DNA from: Arachis hypogaea
Lineage: Eukaryota; Streptophyta; Magnoliopsida; Fabales; Fabaceae
NCBI RefSeq assembly: GCF_003086295.3
Contig: NW_027255451.1
Coordinates: forward strand, 1,363,554-1,427,553
Direction of reading: 5' to 3'
Length of the DNA: 64,000 nt
Within the stretch, counting starts at the first letter, position 1. Every line of letters starts with the position of its first letter. Below, one piece after another: positions 11,865-23,388 of the stretch. The notes under the pieces are model-generated. The model was not told the DNA's origin. It searched no databases and was given only the letters and a program-made list of their open reading frames with translations. Made by a program: the position numbers and the translations under genes.

Positions 11865-12940
11865 TTTTTCCCCGTTTTTTTCCGATTTTTTTCCGGTTTT
11901 TTTTCCTTTTTTTTTTTTTACGTTGTGCTGACCCTCATTCTTTAAATCACGTTATCCCGAGGAGGACACCTAAAGGCGAGCCGTAATGCCCTCATCTTTG
12001 GCAAGCTCCTCCGATTTTTTTCCTGTTTTTTTTTCTTTTTTTTTTTTTTACGTTGTGCTGACTCTCGTTCTTTAAATGAAGCTGTCCCGAGGAGGACACC
12101 TAAAGGCTAGCCGTAATGGCTTCATCTTTGGCAAGCTCCTTCGGTTTTTTTTCATAGTTTTTTTCCCGATTATTTTCCGATTTTTTTTCTTTTTTTTTTA
12201 CGTTGTGCTGACCCTCGTTCTTTATATGAGGCTATCCCGAGGAGGACACATAAAGGCGAGCCGTAATGGCCTCATCTTTGGCAGCTCCTCCGGTTTTTTT
12301 CACAGTTTTTTTCCCTGCTTTTTTTTTTTTTTTTTACGTTGTGCTGACCCTCGTTCTTTATATGATGCTATCTCAAGGAGGACACATAAAGGCGAGCCGT
12401 AATGGCCTCATCTTTGGCAAGCTCCTCCGATTTTTTTCACAGTTTTTTCCCGGTTTTTTTTCGATTTTTTTTTGGGTTTTTTCCTGTTTTTTTTCTTTAC
12501 GTTGTGCTGACTCTCGTTCTTTAAATGACGCTATCCCAAGGACGACACCTAAAGGCGACCCGTAATGGCCTCATCTTTGGCAAGATCCTCCGGTTTTTTT
12601 CCACATTTTTTTCCCAGTTTTTTCCTGTTTTTTTTTATCTTGTGCTGACCCTCGTTCTTTATATGACGCTATCCCGAGGAGTACACATAAAGGCGAGCCG
12701 TAATGGCCTCATCTTTGGAAAGCTCCTCCAGTTTTTTTTCACAGTTTTTTTCCCGGCTTTTTATTTATTTTTTTTTTTACGTTGTGCTGACGATCGTTCT
12801 TTAAATGAAGCTGTCCCGAGGTGGACACCTAAAGGCGAGCCATAATGGCTTCATCTTTGGTAAGCTCCTCCGGTTTTTTTCATAGTTTTTTTTCCCAGTT
12901 ATTTTCCGATTTTTTTCTTTTTTTTTTTTTTTACGTTGTG
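11865..12940 (+). repeat. Segment duplicated at 18475-19551 (offset about 6.61 kb)
   Basis: About 1.08 kb of satellite, including the unusual monomers with CTAGCCGTAATGG, GACGACACC and CGATCGTTC, recurs near-identically at 18475-19551. The copies differ by only a few bases and T-tract lengths. The right copy ends where element E3 inserted, so the original duplication may have been longer. Confidence 0.85.
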
Positions 12941-13167
12941 CTGACCCTCATTCTTTAAATCACGTTATCCCGAGGAGGACACCTAAAGGCGAGCCGTAAT
13001 GGCCTCATCTTTGGCAAACTCCTCCGATTTTTTTCCGGTTCTTTTTTCTTTTCTTTTTTTTTTTACGTTGTGCTGACTCTCGTTCTTTAAATGAAGCTGT
13101 CCCGAGGAGGACACCTAAAGGCGAGCCGTAATGCCTTCATCTTTGGCAAGCTCCTCCGGTTTTTTTT

Positions 13168-16100
13168 CATAGTTTTTTTCCCGGTTATTTTCCAATTTTT
13201 TTTCTTTTTTTTTTTACGTTGTGCTGACCCTCGTTCTTTATATGAGGCTATCCCGAGGAGGACACATAAAGGCGAGCCGTAATGGCCTCATCTTTGGCAG
13301 CTCCTCCGGTTTTTTTCACAGTTTTTTTCCCTGCTTTTTTTTTTTTACGTTGTGCTGACCCTCGTTCTTTATATGATGCTATCTCGAGGAGGACACATAA
13401 AGGCGAGCCGTAATGGCCTCATCTTTGGCAAGCTCCTCCGGTTTTTTTCAAAGTTTTTTCCCGGTTTTTTTTCGATTTTTTTTTTGGGTTTTTTCCTGTT
13501 TTTTTTCTTTACGTTGTGCTGACTCTCGTTCTTTAAATGACGCTATCCCAAGGATGACACCTAAAGGCGACCCGTAATGGCCTCATCTTTGGCAAGCTCC
13601 TCCGGTTTTTTTCCACATTTTTTTTCCCAGTTTTTTCCTGTTTTTTTTTTATCTTGTGCTGACCCTCGTTCTTTATATGACGCTATCCGAGGAGGACACA
13701 TAAAGGCGAGCCGTAATGGCCTCATCTTTAGAAAGCTCCTCCAGTTTTTTTTTTCACAGTTTTTTTCCCGGCTTTTTATTTTTTTTTTTACGTTGTGCTG
13801 ACCCTCGTTCTTTATATGAGGCTATCCGAGAAGGACATATAAAGGCGAGCCGTAATGGCCTCATCTTTGGCAAGCTCCTCCGGTTTTTTTCACAGATTTT
13901 TCCCAGTTTTTTTCCGATTTTTTTTCGGTTTTTTCCTGGTTCTTTTTTTTTTTAGGTTGTGCGAACTCTCGTTCTTTAAATGACGCTACCCGAGGAGGAC
14001 ACCTAAAGGCGAGCCGTAATGGCCTCATCTTTGGCAAGCTCCTCCGGTTTTTTTCACAGTTTGTTTTCCTGGTTTTTTTCCTATCTTTTTTCCCTTTTTT
14101 TTTTTTTTTTTACGTTGTGCTGACTCTCGTTCTTTAAATGACGCTATCCCGAGGAGGACAGCTAAAGACGAGCCGTAATGGCCTCATCTTTGGCAAGCTC
14201 CTCCGGTTTTTTTTCACAGTTTTTTTCCTGTTTTTTTTATTTTTTATTTTAACGTTGTGTTGACCCTCGTTCTTTAAATGACGCTATCCCGAGGAGGACA
14301 CATAAAGGCGAGCCGTAATGGCCTCATCTTTGGCAAGCTCCTCCGGTTTTTTTCACAGTTTTTTTCCGACTTTTTTCCGGGGTTTTTTTTTTATATAACG
14401 TTGTGCTGACCCTTGTTCTTTATATGACGCTATCCCGAGGAGGACACATAAAGGCGAGCCGTAATGGCCTCATCCTTGGCAAGCTACTCCGGTTTTTTTC
14501 ACAGTTTTTCTCCCAATTTTTTTCAGTTTTTTTTTTTCGGTTTTTTCCTGGTTTTTTTTTACGTTGTGCTGACTCTCGTTCTTTAAATGACGCTATCCGG
14601 AGAAGGACACCTAAAGGTGAGCCGTAATGGCCTCATATTTGGCAAGCTCCTCCGGTTTTTTTCAAAGTTTTTTTCCGATTTTTTTTCAGTTTTTCCTGGT
14701 TTTTTTTTTTTTTTTACAATGTGCTGACTCTTGTTCTTTAAATGACGCAATCCCGAGGAGGAAACCTAAAGGCGAGCCGTAATGGCCTCATCTTTGGCAA
14801 GCTCCTCCGTTTTTTTCCAAAGTTTTTTCCGTTTTTTTTTAACGAGGTGCTGACTCTCGTTCTTTAAATGACGCTATCCCGAGGAGGACACCTAAAGGCG
14901 TGCCGTAATGGCTTCATCTTTGGCAAGCTCCTCCGGTTTTTTTTCATAGTTTTTTTCCCGGTTATTTTCCAATTTTTTTTCTTTTTTTTTTTTACGTTGT
15001 GCTGACCCTCGTTCTTTATATGAGGCTATCCCGAGGAGGACACATAAAGGCGAGCCGTAATGGCCTCATCTTTGGCAGCTCCTCCGGTTTTTTTCACAGT
15101 TTTTTTCCCTGCTTTTTTTTTTTTACGTTGTGCTGACCCTCGTTCTTTATATGATGCTATCTCGAGGAGGACACATAAAGGCGAGCCGTAATGGCCTCAT
15201 CTTTGGCAAGCTCCTCCGGTTTTTTTCAAAGTTTTTTCCCGGTTTTTTTTCGATTTTTTTTTTGGGTTTTTTCCTGTTTTTTTTCTTTACGTTGTGCTGA
15301 CTCTCGTTCTTTAAATGACGCTATCCCAAGGATGACACCTAAAGGCGACCCGTAATGGCCTCATCTTTGGCAAGCTCCTCCGGTTTTTTTCCACATTTTT
15401 TTTCCCAGTTTTTTCCTGTTTTTTTTTATCTTGTGCTGACCCTCGTTCTTTATATGACGCTATCCCGAGGAGGACACATAAAGGCGAGCCGTAATGGCCT
15501 CATCTTTAGAAAGCTCCTCCAGTTTTTTTTTTCACAGTTTTTTTCCCGGCTTTTTATTTTTTTTTTTTACGTTGTGCTGACCCTCGTTCTTTATATGAGG
15601 CTATCCCGAGAAGGACATATAAAGGCGAGCCGTAATGGCCTCATCTTTGGCAAGCTCCTCCGGTTTTTTTCACAGATTTTTCCCAGTTTTTTTCCGATTT
15701 TTTTTCGGTTTTTTCCTGGTTCTTTTTTTTTTTTAGGTTGTGCGAACTCTCGTTCTTTAAATGACGCTACCCGAGGAGGACACCTAAAGGCGAGCCGTAA
15801 TGGCCTCATCTTTGGCAAGCTCCTCCGGTTTTTTTCACAGTTTGTTTTCCTGGTTTTTTTCCTATCTTTTTTCCCTTTTTTTTTTTTTTTTTACGTTGTG
15901 CTGACTCTCGTTCTTTAAATGACGCTATCCCGAGGAGGACAGCTAAAGACGAGCCGTAATGGCCTCATCTTTGGCAAGCTCCTCCGGTTTTTTTTCACAG
16001 TTTTTTTCCTGTTTTTTTTATTTTTTATTTTAACGTTGTGTTGACCCTCGTTCTTTAAATGACGCTATCCCGAGGAGGACACATAAAGGCGAGCCGTAAT

Positions 16101-16725
16101 GGCCTCATCTTTGGCAAGCTCCTCTGGTTTTTTTCACAGTTTTTTTCCGACTTTTTTCCGGGGTTTTTTTTTTATATAACGTTGTGCTGACCCTTGTTCT
16201 TTATATGACGCTATCCCGAGGAGGACACATAAAGGCGAGCCGTAATGGCCTCATCCTTGGCAAGCTACTCCGGTTTTTTTCACAGTTTTTCTCCCAATTT
16301 TTTTCAGTTTTTTTTTTTCGGTTTTTTCCTGGTTTTTTTTTACGTTGTGCTGACTCTCGTTCTTTAAATGACGCTATCCGGAGAAGGACACCTAAAGGTG
16401 AGCCGTAATGGCCTCATATTTGGCAAGCTCCTCCGGTTTTTTTCAAAGTTTTTTTCCGATTTTTTTTCAGTTTTTTCCTGGTTTTTTTTTTTTTTTTACA
16501 ATGTGCTGACTCTTGTTCTTTAAATGACGCAATCCCGAGGAGGAAACCTAAAGGCGAGCCGTAATGGCCTCATCTTTGGCAAGCTCCTCCGTTTTTTCCA
16601 AAGTTTTTTCCGTTTTTTTTTAACGAGGTGCTGACTCTCGTTCTTTAAATGACGCTATCCCGAGGAGGACACCTAAAGGCGTGCCGTAATGGCTTCATCT
16701 TTGGCAAGCTCCTCCGGTTTTTTTT
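13168..16725 (+). repeat. Tandem duplication, two copies of about 1.78 kb
   Basis: The segment 13168-14944 is repeated at 14945-about 16722, offset 1777-1781 bp across the whole length. Landmarks are CATAGTTTTTTTCCCGG at 13168/14945, GACAGCTAAAGACG at about 14157/15937 and CCTTGTTCTTTATATG at 14411/16192. The junction falls inside the T tract in register with the monomer, as expected for unequal crossing over. Confidence 0.88.
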
Positions 16726-18470
16726 CACAGTTTTTTCCTGGTTTTTTTCCTATTTTTTTCCTTTTTTTTTTACGTTATGCTGAATCTCGTTCTTTAAATG
16801 ATGCTATCCCGAGATGGACACCTAAAGGCGAGCCGTAATGGCCTCATCTTTGGCAAGCTCCTCCGGTTTTTTTTCAAAGTTTTTTCCGGTTTTCTTCTTT
16901 TTTTTTTTAACGTTGTGCTGACTCTCGTTCTTTAAATGACACTATCCCGAGGAGGACACCTAAAGGCGAGCCGTAATTGCTTCATCTTTGGCAAGCTCCT
17001 CCGTTTTTTTTCATAGTTTTTTTCCCGGTTTTTTTCCGATTTATTTTTTTAACGTTGTGCTGACCCTCGTTCTTTATATGACGCTATCCCGAGGAAGACA
17101 CATAAAGGCGAGCCGTAATGGCCTCATCTTTGGCAAGCTCCTCCGGTTTTTTTCACAGTTTGTTTTCCTGGTTTTTTTTCCGATCTTTTTTCCCTTTTTT
17201 TTTTTTTTACGTTGTGCTGACTCTCGTTCTTTAAATGACGCTATCCCGAGGAGGACAGCTAAAGACGAGCCGTAATGGCCTCATCTTTGGCAAGCTCCTC
17301 CGGTTTTTTTTCACAGTTTTTTTCCTGTTTTTTTATTTTTTATTTTAACGTTGTGTTGACCCTCGTTCTTTAAATGACGCTACCCCGAGGAGGACACATA
17401 AAGGCGAGCCGTAATGGCCTCATCTTTGGCAAGCTCCTCTGGTTTTTTTCACAGTTTTTTTCCGACTTTTTTCCGGGATTTTTTTTTTATATAACGTTGT
17501 GCTGACCCTTGTTCTTTATATGACGCTATCCCGAGGAGGACACATAAAGGCGAGCCGTAATGGCCTCATCCTTGGCAAGCTACTCCGGTTTTTTTCACAG
17601 TTTTTCTCCCAATTTTTTTCAGTTTTTTTTTTTCGGTTTTTTCCTGGTTTTTTTTTACGTTGTGCTGACTCTCGTTCTTTAAATGACGCTATCCGGAGAA
17701 GAACACCTAAAGGTGAGCCGTAATGGCCTCATATTTGGCAAGCTCCTCCGGTTTTTTTCACAGTTTTTTTCCGATTTTTTTTCAGTTTTTTCCTGGTTTT
17801 TTTTTTTTTTTTTTACAATGTGCTGACTCTTGTTCTTTAAATGACGCAATCCCGAGGAGGAAACCTAAAGGCGAGCCGTAATGGCCTCATCTTTGGCAAG
17901 CTCCTCCGTTTTTTTCCAAAGTTTTTTCCGTTTTTTTTTAACGAGGTGCTGACTCTCGTTCTTTAAATGACGCTATCCCGAGGAGGACACCTAAAGGCGT
18001 GCCGTAATGGCTTCATCTTTGGCAAGCTCCTCCGGTTTTTTTTCACAGTTTTTTCCTGGTTTTTTTCCTATTTTTTTCCTTTTTTTTTACGTTATGCTGA
18101 ATCTCGTTCTTTAAATGACGCTATCCCGAGATGGACACCTAAAGGCGAGCCGTAATGGCCTCATCTTTGGCAAGCTCCTCCGGTTTTTTTTCAAAGTTTT
18201 TTCCGGTTTTCTTCTTTTTTTTTTTAACGTTGTGCTGACTCTCGTTCTTTAAATGACGCTATCCCGAGGAGGACACCTAAAGGCGAGCCGTAATTGCTTC
18301 ATCTTTGGCAAGCTCCTCCGTTTTTTTTCATAGTTTTTTTCCCGGTTTTTTTCCGATTTATTTTTTTAACGTTGTGCTGACCCTCGTTCTTTATATGACG
18401 CTATCCCGAGGAAGACACATAAAGGCGAGCCGTAATGGCCTCATCTTTGGCAAGCTCCTCCGGTTTTTTT
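15836..18470 (+). repeat. Overlapping duplication, two copies of about 1.32 kb
   Basis: The segment 15836-about 17150 is repeated at 17156-18470 (offset 1315-1320 bp). It partly overlaps the 1.78-kb duplication, so it happened later or reused part of it. Shared landmarks are GACAGCTAAAGACG, CCTTGTTCTTTATATG and TTATGCTGAATCTCG. Confidence 0.85.
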
Positions 18471-19546
18471 CACAGTTTTTTCCCCTTTTTTTCCGATTTT
18501 TTTCCGGTTTTTTTTCCTTTTTTTTTTTTTACGTTGTGCTGACCCTCATTCTTTAAATCACGTTATCCCGAGGAGGACACCTAAAGGCGAGCCGTAATGC
18601 CCTCATCTTTGGCAAGCTCCTCCGATTTTTTTCCTGTTTTTTTTCTTTTTTTTTTTTTTACGTTGTGCTGACTCTCGTTCTTTAAATGAAGCTGTCCCGA
18701 GGAGGACACCTAAAGGCTAGCCGTAATGGCTTCATCTTTGGCAAGCTCCTTCGGTTTTTTTTCATAGTTTTTTTCCCGATTATTTTCCGATTTTTTTTCT
18801 TTTTTTTTTACGTTGTGCTGACCCTCGTTCTTTATATGAGGCTATCCCGAGGAGGACACATAAAGGCGAGCCGTAATGGCCTCATCTTTGGCAGCTCCTC
18901 CGGTTTTTTTCACAGTTTTTTTCCCTGCTTTTTTTTTTTTTTTTTACGTTGTGCTGACCCTCGTTCTTTATATGATGCTATCTCAAGGAGGACACATAAA
19001 GGCGAGCCGTAATGGCCTCATCTTTGGCAAGCTCCTCCGATTTTTTTCACAGTTTTTTCCCGGTTTTTTTTCGATTTTTTTTTGGGTTTTTTCCTGTTTT
19101 TTTTCTTTACGTTGTGCTGACTCTCGTTCTTTAAATGACGCTATCCCAAGGACGACACCTAAAGGCGACCCGTAATGGCCTCATCTTTGGCAAGATCCTC
19201 CGGTTTTTTTCCACATTTTTTCCCAGTTTTTTCCTGTTTTTTTTTTATCTTGTGCTGACCCTCGTTCTTTATATGACGCTATCCCGAGGAGTACACATAA
19301 AGGCGAGCCGTAATGGCCTCATCTTTGGAAAGCTCCTCCAGTTTTTTTTCACAGTTTTTTTCCCGGCTTTTTATTTATTTTTTTTTTTACGTTGTGCTGA
19401 CGATCGTTCTTTAAATGAAGCTGTCCCGAGGTGGACACCTAAAGGCGAGCCATAATGGCTTCATCATTGGTAAGCTCCTCCGGTTTTTTTCATAGTTTTT
19501 TTTCCCAGTTATTTTCCGATTTTTTTCTTTTTTTTTTTTTTACGTT

Positions 19547-19551
19547 GTGCT
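19547..19551 (+). repeat. Target-site duplication of E3, left copy (GTGCT)
   Basis: GTGCT directly left of the E3 5' LTR is repeated directly right of its 3' LTR at 41549-41553. Joining the flanks gives the normal satellite core (ACGTTGTGCTGACCC), so E3 inserted into a satellite monomer. Confidence 0.95.
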
Positions 19552-19888
19552 TGATGACAAGTCATCATAGTCTAGTTTTACTAGCTTTTTTCTTTGTTTT
19601 TCATTTGGTTTATGCACTTTCTTGCACTCTAAGTAAGTAATTTGGAATGAAAATGCATGACGTTTTTGAATCAAACAACCACCATGAAATTGATGCTAAA
19701 TCATGAGGTTTAAGCTAAATTTAATTGATTTTTAATGATTAATAGACCTTGTGAATTCGGTGATACTTTGATTGGTTGTTTTGATTAATTGTAGGTGAAG
19801 AAAAGAAGAAAAGAAGGAAGCGTGGCCTAAGAAGCATGGCTCAAAGGAGAAAAAGTGTGGCCAAGAAAGGAGGAAGTGTGGTGCAACA
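19552..19888 (+). repeat. E3 5' LTR, left part
   Basis: Starts TGATGACAAGTCATCATAG, like the 3' LTR at 39544, and matches its first 337 bases. It stops at CAACA where E2 inserted and resumes at 33158. The start contains the palindrome TGATGAC-AA-GTCATCA. Confidence 0.95.
19884..19888 (+). repeat. Target-site duplication of E2, left copy (CAACA)
   Basis: CAACA left of E2 corresponds to AAACA at 33153-33157 on its right, one mismatch. The intact E3 3' LTR at about 39870-39895 shows the empty site GTGCAACAAAACCATG. It is recovered exactly when E2 and one copy of the duplication are removed. Confidence 0.92.
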
Positions 19889-20830
19889 TGATGTGTATTT
19901 TCGGAAAATGAATTCCAAACACACAAAACTAACCGGCAAGTGCACCGGGTCGTATCAAGTAATAAAACTCACGGGAGTGAGGTCGATCCCATAGGGATTG
20001 AAGGATTGAGCAATTTTTGTTTAGTGGTTGATTTAGTCAAGCGAATCAAGATTTGGTTGAGTGATTTGTGGTTTGCAGAAGCTAAATTGCATGGAAAGTA
20101 AAGGGGAAGGGGAAATTTGCAGTAACCTAAAGAGCAGGAAAATAAAGGAGCTGAATCTTAAAGTGCAAGTAAATTAAATTGCAGAAATTTAAATTGCAAG
20201 TAATGTAAATGGCTGAAGCTTAAAGTGCAAGAAACATAAATTGCTTGAATTGTAAAAGGGATTGGGAGTTGGGATTGCAAAAATTAAACAAAAACAAGTA
20301 AATTGCATTAAGCAATAAAAGAGAAAATTGAATTGCAGTGAAGTAGATCTTAAACAGAAGAGTAAAATGCTTTGAGAATTTAAAAACAGAGAAAGCAATG
20401 CTTAATTTGCAGCAAAGTAAAAGAGGTTGAAGATCTCAGGGTGGAAGAGACTAGATAACAAGTCTAGATCTCAAATCCTTCCTTGATCCAACAAGAATAA
20501 TTGCAAAAGAAACTGAAAAGTAAATTGCAAAAAGAGTAGAAGATGAAGCAGTAAATGGAAATTGGAATTCAATTATGTAGAAAATTTAACAAGAGATCTC
20601 AAGGTGAGATTGAAACAGAAGTTCTTCAATTCTCTACCCAAGATCCAAAGCAAGAAAATAAAAGAGTGCTCAAGCAAGAACCAAGAAGAAGAGAGAGCAA
20701 TTCTCCTTCCAAGTTCTCAGAAATCCCAATTCAAAAGTAAAAAGCTCAAAATTCCAATGAAAACTAAAAAGGAAAATTCAAAGTAAAAAGTAGAGGTGTC
20801 AAAAGGTCCTAATTACATCAAACTAAATCC

Positions 20831-20838
20831 TATTTATA
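20831..20838 (-). promoter_or_regulatory. TATA box of E2 3' LTR
   Basis: TATAAATA on the minus strand in the context GAAAGTGTATAAATA; the equivalent in the 5' LTR is 31802-31795. U3 hairpins begin about 110 bp upstream. Confidence 0.78.
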
Positions 20839-20947
20839 CACTTTCTATTCTTGGATTTTGGAATTTGGATGGGCTTTTGATTTGGTGAAGAAATGAATTA
20901 AATTGGATTTTTAAGCCAATTTTTAGCCCAATTTGCACCTCCAGGGG

Positions 20948-21218
20948 AAAGCTCAGTTGGAAAATCCAACTTAGCTTTCAAGCATGCTCTATCCGTGTCA
21001 AATTGGTGCGCCCAGCCTTGTTTGGGTGTCAATTGCACTAGAGCTCAGTTGGAAAATCCAACTTAGCTCTAGGCCGTGTCCTTGTTGTGCGCATGGCAAG
21101 CTTGGTGTGCTTCAATTGTTGCTGGGCCGTGTCATGATGCCTTAGTGTGCTAGGATTGTGCGCCAAAGTGTGGAGGCTTGGGGGAGAGGCAATGCTCAGT
21201 TGGAAAAACCAACTGAGC
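20948..21218. repeat. U3 inverted-repeat array of E2 3' LTR
   Basis: Three hairpins of the type AGCTCAGTTGG/CCAACTTAGCT at 20948-20979, 21041-21070 and 21194-21218. The last is perfect: GCTCAGTTGG (21194-21203), loop AAAAA, CCAACTGAGC (21209-21218). The 5' LTR has the same three at about 31912-32182. Confidence 0.88.
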
Positions 21219-22188
21219 TTTCCTTGTAGCGCCTTTTCTTGAGACTTCAAGGTCCCAGGTTCAACACTTGGTGGAGGAAGCCTTGGAGCTAATTTCCTTG
21301 GTTGAGTGGGTGTTCCTCCCTTGTGTTTCCAAGAGTTCCCAAGTTCGAAACTTGGAGGAAGCATTTAAGCTATTTTTCCTTGATTTTCCTTGCAAGCTTG
21401 GTGGCACTCCTTCCTTATGTTTCAAGGAGTTCCCAAGTTCAAATCCTAGAGGAAGCATTCTAGCTATTTATTCTTGAATTCCCTTGCAAGGAGTAGCGTG
21501 TGGTTCCAAGTTCGAACTATGGAGGTTGCATTTTGGCTATTTCTTCTTGAATTTCCTTGTAAGGTGAGTTCCTTGCTTCTCCTTGGTCCTTGGTTCGAAT
21601 CTTGTTGGCTTCATCCCTTGGAATTTCTTCTTGAATTAAAATGGAGAGGTCCCGATAAAGTTAACTTAGTTAACTTAGCTTTGCACCATTTCCTTGATTT
21701 CTTTAGTGCTTAGTTAACTATTTTAACTTAGCTTTGTAGCTTTCTTCTCCTTCCATTCCTTGTGAAGCTCAGTTTGCTTCCTCAACTTAGCTTCCCTTTC
21801 TTCCTCAATGTGGTTATACTTTTCCTTCCCTTTGCCACGCTTTCTCTTTCCTTTGGACACGCTTCTTGCTTCCCTTGGAAACGTTTCTTATTTCCTTTGG
21901 GCACGCTCCTTAAGTCACGCTTTTCTTCTTTTCTTCTTTCTTCACCTACAAGTAATCAAAACAACCAATCAAAGTATCACTAAATTCACAAGGCTTATAA
22001 ATCATTAAAAATCAATTAAATTTGGCTTCAACCTCATGATTTAGCATCAAATAATTGGTGGTTGTCTGATTCAAAGAAGTCATGCATTTTCATTCCAAAT
22101 TACTTACTTAGAATGCAAGAAAGTGCATAAAACCTAATAAAAACAAAGAAAAAGGCTAGTGAAACTAGGCTAAGATGACTTGTCATCA

Positions 22189-23388
22189 CAACACCAAACT
22201 TAAAACTTGCTTGTCCCCAAGCAAGCACTTAAACATAAGAGAAGATGGAATGAAGTAGATAAGTATGCATGTCCTTATTAGGCAAATAGTTGAATTTTGT
22301 TTATGGGGTTTTATGCAGATTAAGAATAGCTCATTTATTACTTGCTGTCAAAATAACTATGCTTCCTTAAGGGTTCACCAAGGTTGCTGCTATGATTTCT
22401 TACCCTTTTGCTTAATCCCCTTGTTAGCTTTTTCTGCTTTCTTTTGCATTTCAGAGCTTATTATCTATTAGAGGCTTGGTGTCAAATGTTACAGTGACCT
22501 TTGGCTTATTTTCACTCAACATTTTTTTTTCACCACAGACACATGGCTCACATTATCCTCCTAGGATCATTGATGCCCAACATCTCTTTGGATCACTAAG
22601 TGTTTTGTAGCTAGGTTGCTCTTTATTGTGGACTTTCAGTTGACAATCCCAAATCAGTTGATCTAAGTTGCCAAGTTTTAAGATACTCCTTAGAACCTAC
22701 TTGTCCAAGCATATCCTAGTACACAAACACCACAGACATATGTCCTAGGGTCCAAGCTATTGGTGTCTAGCCTTATTGTTTGTTTCTTTGCCAACTTTTG
22801 GCTTTTCTTCTTTCTTTTTCTTTCTGTTTTGGTTTATTTTCAAGGGGCTTTCATTATTTGAAGGATCATAGCAACAAACTAGCTTAAGCTTGAAGAAACA
22901 AGTCATTCTATAACATTTATTCTGTGAGCTAATAGTTGAATCAAACACACACCACCACTAACTTCATTCTAATTTTTGCAACATTGAACAATTACTTTTC
23001 TAAATCAAACATCTTTCTTTTATTCAAACAGCAAGGGAAACAGAACAAACTTTTCAAGTTAATGAGTGATGACAATTATTATGCAGATGACTTTTAGTTA
23101 AAAAGGGATGCATGCTACACAAAGAACAATTGGAGGTATATCATGTTTCAGGTATACATCTTCCTTATTTACTTAGAAATTATGAAAGAACTTTACCACC
23201 TTCTAGTTGTCTTGTTCCTAGTTATTGCTGGATTCTCCCCTCTTCTTCTTTCTGGTCCAGAGCTTGGTATAGTCCTAAATTTCTTCACTCGGACACCTTC
23301 TGTCCCAGACGGGATCTATGAGACTTGAAAGCCCAACTGCCTCCAATCTTTGATACATCCTATCCGTATAATGCTGGGTTCTTGCTTT
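22189..23388 (-). other. E2 noncoding 3' region before the 3' LTR
   Basis: No credible reading frame. Directly next to the LTR is the motif TTAAGTTTGGTGTTG (minus strand), the position where a polypurine tract is expected, although it is not purine-rich. Sequence 22189-23100 is homologous to the reverse complement of E3 38640-39543, for example the segments around 22745-22770 and 38970-39000. The rest carries only AT-rich DNA. Confidence 0.8.

Larger units (their letters stand above)
6316..19551 (+). repeat. Satellite block A (about 13.2 kb)
   Basis: Head-to-tail tandem repeat with units of about 125-165 bp; some reach about 200 bp where the T tract is long. The conserved core runs from ACGTTGTGCTGACTCTCG through TTCTTTAAATGACGCTATCC, GAGGAGGACACCTAAAGGCG and AGCCGTAATGGCCTCATC to TTTGGCAAGCTCCTCCGG. 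It is followed by a T-rich tract interrupted by CACAG and CCG. Core variants are linked: units with CCCTCG also have TTATATG and ACATAAAG, while units with ACTCTCG have TTAAATG and ACCTAAAG. Every unit has the same orientation. Long open frames here (for example 15355-15918) are products of the T tracts, not genes. Nothing else is seen in the block. Confidence 0.97.
19889..22188 (-). repeat. E2 3' LTR (2300 bp)
   Basis: In element orientation it starts TGATGACAAGTCATC at 22188 and ends ACACATCA at 19889. It has the same length as its partner at 30853-33152. It contains a U3 hairpin array (20948-21218), TATAAATA on the minus strand (20838-20831), AT-rich degenerate repeats (about 20090-20300) and the shared U5 block (about 19930-20060). 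Confidence 0.95.

Noticed and set aside
15355..15918. Open frame of 187 codons, and many similar 60-108-codon frames rich in Phe in the satellite blocks
   Set aside because: They are translations of T tracts plus the repeated core, recur with each monomer, start within the core at an ATG and have no protein-like conservation. Their near identity comes from DNA duplication.
6316..19551. Regular repeats with variable parts, superficially like a CRISPR array
   Set aside because: The variable part is a simple T-rich tract, not unique spacers, units are about 135 bp, and the context is a plant genome with LTR retrotransposons.
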